The notes beneath the pieces are model-generated. The model was not told the origin of the DNA. It was given only the letters and a program-made list of their open reading frames with translations, and did not search any database. Source: Galaxea fascicularis (lineage: Eukaryota > Cnidaria > Anthozoa > Scleractinia > Euphylliidae). From it: DNA of 64,000 nucleotides. Shown here in pieces: positions 11,745 through 21,700 of the stretch. The DNA is taken from contig OX419336.1 of NCBI GenBank assembly GCA_948470475.1, positions 42,751,056 through 42,815,055 on the forward strand, written 5' to 3'. A program made the translations under genes and the position numbers. Numbering within the stretch: the first letter of the stretch is position 1; each line of letters begins with the position of its first letter.

Positions 11745-13137
11745 GCTAAACATCTCCCAGCGCATATTCAATTTTGACCGCTGCGCAAAAGACACGCTTG
11801 AAGTTTGTCTATAGAAATGTCCAGTTCGCTCAATATCTGTATTCCGCGTTTTAGAAGAAAATAAACTGTGCAGCCAAAATTACGATCATGAAAACGGCCA
11901 AATGAAATGAAAATTCATCAAATACTACAAATGCCTAACGAAAGATATTCATAAGAAGAGGAAATTACTTTTGATAATTTTCTCCAGGAGAAGCTAAACG
12001 GAGATTTGTGAATAGGCCAGTTATACTTCAAATTTGACCCAACAAAGCTCATGCGCAATAACGCGGTGTTCGAACATTGACTTTCCACACCGAAGGAACG
12101 GGTGGGACGGTGGAGCTCAACCAGACCTTCAGCAAAATATGTGAAAATATGTCTCCCTCATAACCTGACTGATGCTATCCTCAATTTAATTGATGATCTG
12201 TGTTATAATCGAACGCTATCAGTGCTGAGAAATTTAGGCATTTAGGATAGAAAACCTTTGAGTCATGTGTTTTCTAGGCGCCATACACACAGCATACAGG
12301 TTTTGATTGCCTGTCATCGTTCCAGTAAGTTTTAGACTGAGAAAAGTCCATAAGCATGATTAGTTGTGTTAAAAGACCGTGCGGAATGTAAAGGACAATG
12401 TGACACCCAAAAACAGATACACGTGTGAATGCAGCACCTTATAGTTATCTCGTACAATGCGTGTAGATGCTGAATTTTAACCGTTTTCCAATTGCGAGTT
12501 GATTAGATCTGGATAATTTCTTTTGTGTTCATTAATTAACAAAAGTCTAGAAAATTGCAGTTTGTGCTTTGGTATATTATGTTTAACTCTTGGCTATTGA
12601 AATCGTGGAAACATTTCAATTGTTCCTTCCTGGGTAAGCGGAATATAATTGGCGGATACTGAAGCAAATACAGTGTTTCATTATATAGAGGAAAGGAAAA
12701 ACCCAGCGTTGTGATAAACGTATATTGACGTAATATTTGCAAACAGCCTTCTATCCTCTTATTTACAAAGATGACAATGCTCTGGTGACACTTCTGGCGC
12801 TCACTGCGATCAGTGCGGGTAGGGAATGTGCCATATTCCCACGACCTTCAAAGGCCCTAGGATTTTTATCCCCCGTGAAGACTCAGACAAACAAAAACAT
12901 AATCGTTTACTTCTCAAGTTTCCGAAACAATCAAGACGCTTTTGTATTCAAGGAATCACTTAAGACGCTACTGATACAAAGATGATTTGTGAATCCGGCG
13001 CAACTCATCAAAGTCAATCGCGTGATGTAGTTTTGTGAGCCAATTAGCTGGACCTTCTTAACTGGTACATGCATGATTGATCAGGGGAGAAGACGAGAAT
13101 AATATATATCTGTTTTGTATCTTTTTTTTTTTTTTTT
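11745..13137 (+). other. Distal part of intron 1, Ly6 copy A2
   Basis: Intronic sequence, partly conserved with copy B: 12510-12760 matches 33920-34170, and 12830-12980 matches 34745-34880 and 9138-9230. A polypyrimidine tract of about 17 T lies at about 13122-13137, just before the acceptor. No coding sequence recognised. Confidence 0.6.
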
Positions 13138-13141
13138 GCAG

Positions 13142-13479
13142 CTTCTGCATTCAAGTGCTACGGATGTACGAGCAAAGAAAGTATGAGCGACTGTGATTCC
13201 AGTAAACTGGAAATAGAATGTGTCGCAGGTGCTGACCGATGTGCTAACGCGTCAATCAACTTTACAGCCGCTGGCATCGAGACTGAAGTGTACACGAAAA
13301 CCTGCTCAACCGAAGCGCTGTGCGATTATGGCAGTGATCTGTTCAAGAAGTGCAAGAAAATCGACGGAGCAACCTGCAAGTGGGACTGTTGCAGTGGGAA
13401 CCTGTGCAACAGTGGTACAGCGCCAGTGGTCAGCGTCTTCCTGATGGTGGCAGGCGTGCTCGTGGCCCTGTTTCGTTGA
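13142..13479 (+). CDS. Ly6/uPAR-like GPI-anchored protein, exon 2 (gene A)
   Basis: This exon follows a T-rich tract and CAG acceptor and encodes 112 residues plus stop, which with exon 1 gives about 127. The mature part opens with a CYGC pair and holds 12 cysteines. It ends in the CCSGNLCN signature of Ly6/uPAR three-finger domains and then a hydrophobic tail (VVSVFLMVAGVLVALF) with no charged end beyond one Arg, as expected for GPI attachment. A likely NAS glycosylation site is present. The family acts at the cell surface or is secreted; the ligand is unknown. The exon is intact, but the exon 1 immediately upstream (10948) is dead. Confidence 0.85.
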
Positions 13480-14080
13480 GCAGAAAAGATAAATTAAAGT
13501 GTTTGCAAGCTTCTCAAACACCATAAGTTTTTGTTTCTGTAGCGATTTAGAAAGAAGAGTTTGTGAACTGTCACTCAGTTTTGTTTTCTTTGCGTGTCAG
13601 TTGTATTAAACACTTTCGTTTTGAGTTGTTGTTGTTGTTACAGGGTCTCAATTGGATTAGACGTCAGCCGTTGAACAGAGACTAAAATTTGACGGTCAAC
13701 CGTCAAAAAAAGGCAATTTTACCGTCAACTGTCGAAAAAGCGGTTTTTTTTTCTTAGAATGAAGTTTTTATTGCGACACACACTCACTACATGCTTACTT
13801 TACTACATTATTTCCATTATGTTCACTTACAGTACATGCATGTATTATTAGCCGTCAGAAGGGTTCAGGGTCTTTCAAATCTCCCTACTTTTAGTCTCTT
13901 GAATCCTTGTTCCCAACTGATACACTCGCCGGTTTCTAGTCCAATGGCTTCATTGGCTTCACAACCGACTTCCGTCTGGAAACTGTGCGTCCGGTTTCAA
14001 TTAATTTGATTATTACCACTGACATGTGACATCCCTGCAGCTGATCACAATGTTGCAATTTATTGTCCAGCGATGGAGAG
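13480..14080 (+). repeat. 3' flank of Ly6 gene A, shared by the copies
   Basis: 13485-14070 matches 35370-35840 downstream of gene B, and 13670-14050 also matches about 29560-29860, where no exon is present. It includes a repeated CCGTCAA motif tract. It probably contains the 3' UTR; no clear polyadenylation site was assigned. Confidence 0.7.
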
Positions 14081-14345
14081 ATCTGTTTTGAAAAAAGAAA
14101 TTATGAATTGTTTGACTTTAGAGTAGAGCAAATCTGTTTTGAAACAAGAAATTATTAATTGTTTGACTACAGAGTACAGCGAATCTGTTTTTAAACAAGA
14201 AATTATTAAATTTTTTGACTTCAGATTACAGCAAATCTGTTTTGAAACAAGAAATTATGAATTATTTGACTTCAGAACACAGCAAATCTGTTTTGAAACA
14301 AGAAATTGTTAGCCTAATTGTTTGACTTCAGAGTACTGCAAATAA
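14081..14345. repeat. 51-bp minisatellite, five units
   Basis: Units start at about 14081, 14132, 14183, 14235 and 14286, each beginning ATCTGTTTTGAAACAAG and containing a TTTGACTTCAGAG block. Spacing is 51-52 bp. The array begins where similarity to the 3' flank of gene B ends, so it marks a rearrangement or insertion boundary. Confidence 0.85.
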
Positions 14346-14669
14346 GCCAACAAGATTGATATCAGACTTCTATAAGCACAAAAAACAAATCAAATTGAAT
14401 TTAGAAGGCGGAAACTCTTTATAGGCGGAATCAAGGAATGACATAAGCTTAACTTGAAAACACATTAGATATGTTTGAAACAAGAAACATCTTAGTAAAT
14501 ATTGGTATTCATAAGCTTAACAAAAAGAAGTTGAAAATATCGGAGGGTGTAATTTGCAGGTTGCAGGTTATAATACTTTTGACGATAAAAATCAACGGTA
14601 AAACACGACGTTTCGACCGTGCTTCAGTCATTATCAAGTGAATGGTAAAAACAAAATGGTAAATATCGG

Positions 14670-15197
14670 TTGATCCGATGCTTTGTAAGCAACAAACCTG
14701 TTTCCTCGCCTGCTGTCAGCGATCGATCGGACCCCATTCGTGTTGTCCTACCGTTTAAAGATCAGGCGTCAGCTGATATTGTTCGTTCCCAACTTAAAGA
14801 TTTAAGTCGGAAGATCCAGACGACCGTACAAGCTGTATTTGTTAGCCAGAAGATTGAGCGAGACCTCAAATTGCGAGAAGCTAAGCCGCAGAGTGTGAAC
14901 CAACAGTGCCTTGTTTACAAATTTAAATGTGACCTGTGCGATGCAGGTTATGTTGGTTTCACACGCCGTCATCTTCACCAACGTGTTGATGAACACAAAA
15001 ACTCTTCCTCATCAATTGGCAAGCATCTTCGCGACAAACATTCTTTGGCTCCAAAGGATCCTAGTAAGAACTTTAGCGTCCTAATGAAATGCACGAATAA
15101 ATTTGACTGCCTCGTCTATGAGATGTTTTTTATTCACGAACTGAGACCTACGCTCAATGTACAATCTGACTCAATTCGTGCTAAAGTGTTTAATTAG
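14670..15197 (+). CDS. Penelope-like GIY-YIG endonuclease, C-terminal fragment
   Basis: 175 codons that open directly behind the upstream terminal repeat; the annotated first codon is TTG, so no native start is implied. Motifs are a Cys pair in FKCDLCDAGYVGFT, then HLHQRVDEHK, then IGKHLRDKHSL. These match the GIY-YIG nuclease of Penelope-like elements, whose Y..G-T and R..EH residues form the active site, with a linked Cys/His zinc-binding feature. In a full element it follows the reverse transcriptase and cuts the target DNA. Only the endonuclease is left. Confidence 0.75.
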   Translation: MIRCFVSNKPVSSPAVSDRSDPIRVVLPFKDQASADIVRSQLKDLSRKIQTTVQAVFVSQKIERDLKLREAKPQSVNQQCLVYKFKCDLCDAGYVGFTRRHLHQRVDEHKNSSSSIGKHLRDKHSLAPKDPSKNFSVLMKCTNKFDCLVYEMFFIHELRPTLNVQSDSIRAKVFN

Positions 15198-15316
15198 CCT
15201 TTCATTAGTTTTTCTTTGTATATTTTTATTGTTTATTTACACCCGAAATTTTTTTTACAAATTCACACTTCTTACATGTATATATATATATTTACCATTT
15301 TGTTTTTACCATTCAC

Positions 15317-15347
15317 TTGATAATGACCGAAGCACGGTCGAAACGTC
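15317..15347 (+). ncRNA. Degenerate hammerhead core in Penelope-like terminus
   Basis: TTGATAA in place of CTGATGA (15317-15323), a perfect 5-bp stem GACCG/CGGTC (15325-15339), GAAAC (15340-15344) and GTC (15345-15347). The same arrangement, with one stem mismatch, is on the other strand at about 14608-14638. Two changed core bases suggest it is inactive or a diverged variant. Confidence 0.4.
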
Positions 15348-15385
15348 GTGTTTTACCGTTAATTTTTATCGTCAAAAGTTTTAAG

Positions 15386-15950
15386 AAACCCTTACTAATA
15401 ACAGGTTTTATAGTAACATTGGAGAAAATTAGTTCGTACGATATAAAAAGTAACGTGGCCGACATGCGTACAAAATTTCATCTCATATGTATGCGATACT
15501 GACGCAATTTCCGAGACCGAATGGAAAATCACAATTTCTATCGCCTATGAATCGGTGTTTCGTTTAGCGCTACCCTCAATACGTATACATAAAATATAAT
15601 GTAAACCAGAATCTAAGTGTACCCTGTGATGCGAGATCGCATGTTTCATCATCAGTTGATCCGTATCTACAAAAACATAAAACAACTGGTCAGGGTGATA
15701 CAGCATTATATTATATGCATATGTAAATCGTACACTGAACTGGTTTTCAATTCAATCTAATGGAAAAGAAAGGAATAAAACGCCTGTTCACTCACTGTTT
15801 GATGAAGTCCATGTTCGCATTCTCAAAATCGAGTCAATCGACGCTGCGATCAGAGCACGTCGGGGCGGGGGACTTAATAATTAACTATTTAACAATGCAC
15901 TTCCGAAACTTTCACCATCCGGTCGAATTTGCTGCGCCCTCCAGCCCGTA
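15386..15950. other. Spacer without recognised features
   Basis: Unique-looking A+T-rich sequence. No domain-bearing ORF or repeat structure recognised. Confidence 0.4.
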
Positions 15951-15954
15951 TAAA

Positions 15955-16024
15955 CCTGCAACCTGTAACCTGTAACCCTACCTGCAACCTGCAACCTGCA
16001 ACCTACAACCTGCAAATTACACCC
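15955..16024. repeat. Short CTGCAAC tandem repeats
   Basis: Seven or so copies of a CCTGCAA/CCTGTAA 7-mer lead into AATTACACCCTCCG. The inverted form (CGGAGGGTGTAATTTGCAGG) lies at about 14541-14560, just left of the Penelope-like fragment, so that fragment and its neighbours sit between inverted copies of this motif. Confidence 0.7.
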
Positions 16025-16310
16025 TCCGTTGAATATATATCGTTGACTGAAGTATGCGTGTTTGCTTTTACCGACGTAATTGGTAGGACAGGTCGATTAG
16101 ATTGGGTTACTTGGTGAAATAAGACATTAGTACGTTACTTACCTAATAGGTTTTCAATTGTTTTCACGTTACATTGTCGAAAGTTTTCACGATATATAAA
16201 TGAAACCCAGGTTGCTGGTATCCACGCCATTTTGACACTTAATGCGCATAGCTATGGCAGCAAGAACGCGAGCCAGACATATCTACTAATACCAGAATCG
16301 CCTTGGGGAG

Positions 16311-16830
16311 CGCAAGCTTCTTCCTTTTTGTATAAGTTCCAAAGTTGGTATTCTACCGTATGTAATGCGAGTTTACTTCTCTCCGAGCCAGAGGTATTAT
16401 TTGGAATTACTCACCCCTTTACTCACGGTTTGACCCTCAACCACCTCATAATGCTTGGCAAATATTTTCTTTATATCAATGCGCTAAATAATACTACGGT
16501 CGTTTTCAATGACTTCATCTCATTAGTGGAGGATAAAATCGAAATTGAAAAATATATTGCTGCCACGATGAGTGGGGAGAGAGAGTTTCAACGGAAGTGG
16601 AAATTCTTTCTCACCATTTAGAGCGTTTTGTTGCGAGGATTTTGTTGTTTTGTTTGCTTGGTTGTTTGTCTGTTGGTGTTTTTTTTCTGTTGGTATGTAA
16701 TTACAATGTATTGTTAAGTCTTAAAGTAGTATTAACAATAATTTACAATAATTGTATCGTAAGAAGGTCAAGTATTGTGTCGTGTAATTATGTTTTAAAT
16801 GAATTAAAAAAAAATAATAATAATAATAAA
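16311..16830 (+). mobile_element. L1/Tx1-like LINE 3' end with 17-bp target duplication
   Basis: The 520-bp insert is bounded by perfect direct repeats AGAATCGCCTTGGGGAG at 16294-16310 and 16831-16847. It ends in an A-rich (AAT)n tail. The 5' part codes for the C-terminus of a LINE ORF, then a T/G-rich 3' UTR follows. This is a typical 5'-truncated, target-primed insertion. The perfect duplication implies it is recent. Confidence 0.85.
16313..16621 (+). pseudogene. L1/Tx1-like ORF2 C-terminal fragment
   Basis: The open frame reads across the left target duplication; only the part after it belongs to the LINE. It has the LLNHL-like NHLIMLGKYFLY segment and an EIEKYIA...FQRKWKFF ending, found at the C-terminus of L1/Tx1-type reverse transcriptase proteins. 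No polymerase motif remains. About 100 codons survive to the stop at 16619-16621. The clade call is by resemblance and is moderate. Confidence 0.55.
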
Positions 16831-16869
16831 AGAATCGCCTTGGGGAGGAGGGGAGAGTTAGTTTCTTGT

Positions 16870-17089
16870 TTACCATGTAGTAAGGTATGCCGTTAACAAT
16901 TTTTTTGGCCATGATGCGCTCAGCTTCGAAGGTGCCAAGAACTTCAGGTTTTCTTTCACATACTTTACGGCCACAGGGAATCAAAAGCGTCTCAATGGAC
17001 TTGTAAAATAGTTGAGGCGGGCGAGAACATTTCTCCATGGTCTTTTCGTTTGTCGCCAGGTCACTCCGAATTTTATAATGACAAATCAT
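16870..17089 (-). CDS. Possible chromodomain exon (N-terminal half)
   Basis: On the reverse strand the frame opens near 17089 and reads ...VLGTFEAERIMAKKIVNGIPYYM and then meets GTAAAC, a plausible splice donor. The segment E-x-E-R-I-x-A-K-x-x-x-N-G-x-x-Y-Y resembles the first half of a chromodomain, which in HP1/CBX-type proteins continues as V/L-K-W-K-G-x. The second half was not found nearby. It may be an exon of a host chromobox-like gene or a relic of a chromodomain-bearing retrotransposon integrase. The L1/Tx1-like insert lies just downstream in its intron. Confidence 0.3.
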
Positions 17090-17356
17090 GGAGCGATGGA
17101 AAGCCGCAGGATCGAAAGGCGCCAGTGACGTTGCGTGTAGACCCGACTACCCACATTAGCCACCCGAGCAAAAGCCATGTTGTTGTTCAACACGATGCCA
17201 TAGCTTGTAGCTGTTTTACGTTTTTTAGCAAAATGTTCTGGTTTAAGCTTCTCTTTTTTTCGCAACTGATAAATAAAAGGCACGCGTGCGCTAGCTTTTT
17301 CGATCATAAGCTACTCAAGATTCAGGTGCGACAAGTCTATTCACTTTGTATAGGTA
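17090..17356. other. Spacer without recognised features
   Basis: Nothing recognised; short ORFs on both strands lack signatures. It may contain the upstream part of the possible chromodomain exon's gene. Confidence 0.35.
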
Positions 17357-17518
17357 ACCACGTGATTTCGAGTGCAGTTTGGAATAAATAAGCACGAGAA
17401 AAGTTTTTCAAAGACCAACAAAATTGCACGAACCCGTAGGACGAGTGCAATTTGTGGTCTTTAAAAAAAAATTACAGGTGCTTATTTATTCCAAGTTGCA
17501 CGAGAAAAATCATGTGAT
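17357..17518. repeat. Small MITE-like inverted repeat
   Basis: Arms of roughly 38 bp: 17357-17395 (CACGTGATTTCG... GGAATAAATAAGCAC) and its reverse complement at 17479-17518. The middle also holds an inverted GAACCCGTAGG-like motif flanked by TTTGCAC copies. No coding capacity. Confidence 0.65.
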
Positions 17519-17523
17519 TACTT

Positions 17524-17842
17524 ATTAATAATACACTTGAAAAAATAGACTACTTATAAAAGCCTCAGACGATACATTGACTACTGACGTACGCAGAAGG
17601 CATTGCCCTCTATCTTCCGAAACTTGGAGAAGCTCCGAAAATATCCGGTGATTTTCGGAGATCTTGGGAAGTATTCGGGTTATCTTCGGACGTATTTGGG
17701 TGATCTTCGGAAAACTTCGGAAGTATTCGGGCGATCTTTGGAAATCCTCCGGCAACTTCGGAAATCTTTGTTGTAAATTTGCACTGTGTTAACTAAAAAT
17801 GCACTCCTTTTAGCCAATCAATTTTTCAAGTGTATTATTAAT
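17524..17842. repeat. MITE with AATACACTTGAAAAA termini
   Basis: About 319 bp ending in inverted ATTAATAATACACTTGAAAA. The interior is a degenerate repeat of CTTCGGAA/TCGGGTGATC blocks (17605-17775). Too short and without ORFs; probably a non-autonomous DNA transposon. Confidence 0.75.
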
Positions 17843-18401
17843 TTAAAAATCGACATTTAAGTTTTCGTAGGTTCGAATACCTGTGAAGGCACCACATTTG
17901 TTGCCGTGGGTTTGGCGGAAGGTAAGAGTTGCCCTATTCACAAATAGTATAAAGAAGGCCAAACGGCCTTTTAAAAAATTCGAACTGTTATACTATTGAA
18001 CGTTAATACACTTGCTGCCGGTGCGCACTTATTCAGCCATACTACAAAGATGTGATATTAGGAAACAATAGAATGAACAATAGGTCTTTGTCTTTAAGTT
18101 CCGCCCTGACAAGTTGATGAGCCAAGCGGTACTCCCTGCGGAGCACAGCGCGCGTAGATGTGGACCAGTGAGAGTCACTCAGTTTACGCTTCACCGCTAA
18201 TATTACAGATCTATAATTTTTGCCGTAGAGTAAGTAAATGTCCCCAAAACAAAAGGCATTCTGCGCGATGAAGTTAAACAGAAGTGCTAAGTGGCATGTA
18301 CTGACCCCGAAATGTACTTGTGAGTATATTAATGGTTAAAGTTTTGGTTCCCAGTTTGCCAGGAAACGTTCGAAAAGCGTGGCATTTAAGTTACATTTTA
18401 T
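17843..18401. other. Ly6 block A downstream flank, up to the gypsy insertion
   Basis: The stretch 18264-18290 matches 35856-35882 in block B. The flank is interrupted by the LTR element at 18402 and resumes after 24761. No gene seen. Confidence 0.5.
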
Positions 18402-18533
18402 TGTAACGCCACAAATTCACTATAAATCACAGATCCTCCAGATACAAACTCAACTGAGCACATGGTTATCCCATACATCACGTGACTACAAGTACTAAGG
18501 GGGGTACCCCGTGGCAAATCGCCCAACGCTACA
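18402..18533 (-). repeat. 3' LTR of the gypsy element
   Basis: 132 bp, starting TGTAGCG and ending TTACA in element sense. Just outside its inner edge (18534-18550) lies the purine tract AAGGGGGGAAG on the element strand, as expected for plus-strand priming. It lacks about 19 bp present in the other LTR. Confidence 0.85.
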
Positions 18534-18757
18534 CTACTTCCCCCCTTAAGTGAGCACTGTCCCAGTGCTGGTCCTCTGTGCGAGTCACTTGCTAGTGAAC
18601 CTAAACTACCGCAATTTGACACAACAGACTAAGTCTCTAACGACTATTCTTCAATAAACATGACAATGTCCACCGTTCTTGGAAACAACCGACATTTAAC
18701 GTTAAACTTGCGTAATTGTCTCGCCTGTACGTTAATGTCAAACAGTCCTTAACAAGT

Positions 18758-21700
18758 TCACGTCGAAATCACCAGGTTAACCAACCACCCAACTTCCATA
18801 TCGCTTCGGTGGCTTTCGCTGTCTTGCCGGTCTCCTACAAACACTGGAATCTGCTTCAGGTACGACTCCACTGTTTCACTGTTGACAGCCTCTGTATTAT
18901 GATCACCTACACCAGGCGTTGACAATTCCGCGTGAAGTTCAGGTTCCCTCACATCATCAGCCTGGTCACTGTTATCTGCCCCAATGCAATCAGCATTCTG
19001 AGATCTAGGAGCAACATCATCCTCTTCTCCCACCGCCGAATCTGACCCGACAAGCTTAACTCCCTCTCTCTCATTAGCCGGAGCTGACTGCCCATCTTCG
19101 ACAAACACTGGAGAATCCACAACTGATGCCTCTCTCTCCTCCTCCCTCGGTTTCGATAACTGCGTCTGCCTTTTAGGAATCCATCTCTCCAGTGGGGGTC
19201 CCAGGTAAGGCTTTAATCGGTCTGAATGAACGATCTTTGGCTTGGCCTTCCTGCTCTTCTGGATTCTGTACACTACATCAGACAGCACTGATATCACCAG
19301 ATAAGAGCCCTCCCAAGGGCAGTCAAGTTTGGCATTCCTCCCTTTCTTTCTACGCACATTGTGCAGCCAAACAGAATCGCCAACACTAAATGGTCTACCA
19401 GCAAGCTGTTTATCATAGTTCCGCTTCTGGCGTATGGCTGCCTTGTTCAAGTGGCGTCTAGCCAACTCATGCGCACTGGCCAATCTCTTTTGAACCGCGA
19501 GGGCGTAGTCTGTCTTGAGTGGTGGTGCATCAGGAGGTGCCTCGGTTAAGACATTTAAGGGAACTTCCAGCTCTCTTCCCAGCATTAAGAGATTAGGCGT
19601 AACCCCTGTTGACTCCTGAACAGCACCTCGATAGGCCATCATGCAAGCTGGAAGCTGAAGATCCCAGTCCCCTTGGTCTTCCTTAATCTTTCCACGCAAC
19701 ATTTTAACAAGAGTCCTGTTGAAACGCTCCACCTGTCCATCTGATTGGGGGTGCAGTGGAGTAGTGCGAGTTTTCTCGATGTCTAACAGCTTGCAAATTC
19801 CAGCAAACACCTTTGATTCAAAGTTAGTTCCTTGGTCGCTATGAAGCTCACGGGGTACGCCGAAGCGCCAAATGAACGCACTCACTAACTTCTCAGCAAC
19901 AGTAGCCGCCTCTTGGTTTGGTATTGGGTAGCTTTCAGTCCATTTAGTGAAATAATCACTAACCACCAGTATGAACTTGTTCTTCCGCGGGGTTTCTGGC
20001 AGTGGACCAAGAATGTCAATTGCAATGCGTTCCATGGGGGCCCCTACCACGTATTGTTTTAAAGGAGCACGACGTTTCCTCCCCCACGTTTTCTTTAATC
20101 CACAGGCCTGGCAACTGGCGACTAATCCATGAACTGCTGATGTAAGTCCTGGCCAATAAAAACGAGACTGAAGAGCGCTTATGGTCTTTCGTACACCACG
20201 ATGACTTGCAGTCGCGTGACTATGATGAGCTTCAAAGGCTGTCTGTCGAAGAGTGTCGGGAAGAACAACCTGGTTGGTTATTTGATCTCCAATGTCATTT
20301 TCCCATTTGCGGCAAAGCACACCGTTCAGGAAGAGCAGCCGGTCCCATTGCGACCATAACGTCTTTACAGCACGACTATGAGGCGACACATCCTCCCACA
20401 ATGGCTTTCTTTCACTGGCTTTATTCCACCCAATAATGACCTTGAGGTCAGCATCTGCCTCCTGCTGCCCCCTTAAGTAGTTTGACGTCCATGTTGGTTC
20501 TAGTTTGACTGTGGCACAACGATCACCAACAGGACCTTGCCAGTTTTCTGGTTGGTCAATGTCTTGGTTAGGGACATGCATTGCAGTTTGGACACCCACA
20601 TGAACAAAAGACACTTGTTTCTGAACTTTCCAACCCATACACCACCTACAACGGTCATCACAGGGTCGACGGGAAAGTGCATCAGCATTCTGATGTCGTT
20701 GTCCTGGTCGATACTCAATCTCAAAGTCAAAAGTACTTAAGAATTCAATCCAACGTGCCAGTTGTCCTTCTGGATCCTTAGCTTTAATGACAGAACGTAG
20801 GGGGGCATGATCAGTTCGAATGCAGAATCGTGTACCTTGCAGGTAATGCCGATGTTGCTTCACAAACTCAACAATTGCCAGGGGCACACGGCGAGTCACA
20901 CAATAGTTCCTTTCAGACTTAGACAATGTTCGACTTGCAAATGCAATAGGTCTTTCCACCCCGTCTTGAAGCTGTGATATCACTGCACCAATTCCATGGT
21001 CTGATGCGTCGGTGTCTAGCACAAACTTCCCCTCTCTGGTCGGGTAGGCGAGGACCCTAGCAGATGTAAGTGAACCCTTCAGGCTATCAAAGGCCAGCTG
21101 ACATTCTCCTGTCCAAACAAATTCTGTTTTTGATTCTGTTAGCTTATACAGTGGTTGAGCCACGGTTGAGAAGTCAGGGACGAACCGGCGGTAATAAGAG
21201 GCAAGTCCAAGGAAGCTTTTGACCTCTGTGCTGTTTTCTGGGATGGGCCAAGTGCGGACTTGTTCGACCTTTCCGGGGTCTGTGCTGATACCTTCTTCTG
21301 TGACCACATGTCCCAGGTACGAAACCCGCTTCTGGAAGAGAAAACACTTTCTCGGTTTAAGCTTCAGCCCCGCCCAGGCCAGTCGCTCAATCACCTGTTG
21401 CAGCCGTTCCAACTCTTCCTCAAATGTACGCCCCATGACAATCACATCGTCAAGGTAAATCAATCAGATTTTCCAATGCAAAACCTTCAAGACGAGTTCC
21501 ATCAATCTAGCAAATGTACTCGGTGCATTACACAGGCCAAATGGCATCACATTCCATTCGTACAAGCCACTTGAAGTTACAAATGCTGCCTTTTCTTGGG
21601 TGTTTGTGTCCACTGCCACTTGCCGGTAACCGGAAGCAAGATCCAACGTGGAAAACCATCTGGAGCCACTTAAAGAAGCCAGCGAGTCGTCAACTCTCGG

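Larger units (their letters stand above)
14574..15385 (+). mobile_element. Penelope-like element fragment with inverted terminal segments
   Basis: A GIY-YIG endonuclease ORF lies between two inverted copies of one terminal segment (14574-14660 and 15297-15385). Each carries the GACGTTTCGACCGTGCTTC / complementary pattern. Inverted partial terminal copies and a 3' GIY-YIG domain are typical of Penelope-like retroelements. The reverse transcriptase part is absent, so it is 5'-truncated. A degenerate hammerhead core lies in each terminus. Confidence 0.75.

Noticed and set aside
14081..14345. CRISPR array
   Set aside because: The repeats are contiguous 51-bp units without unique spacers, in a eukaryotic context; a minisatellite.
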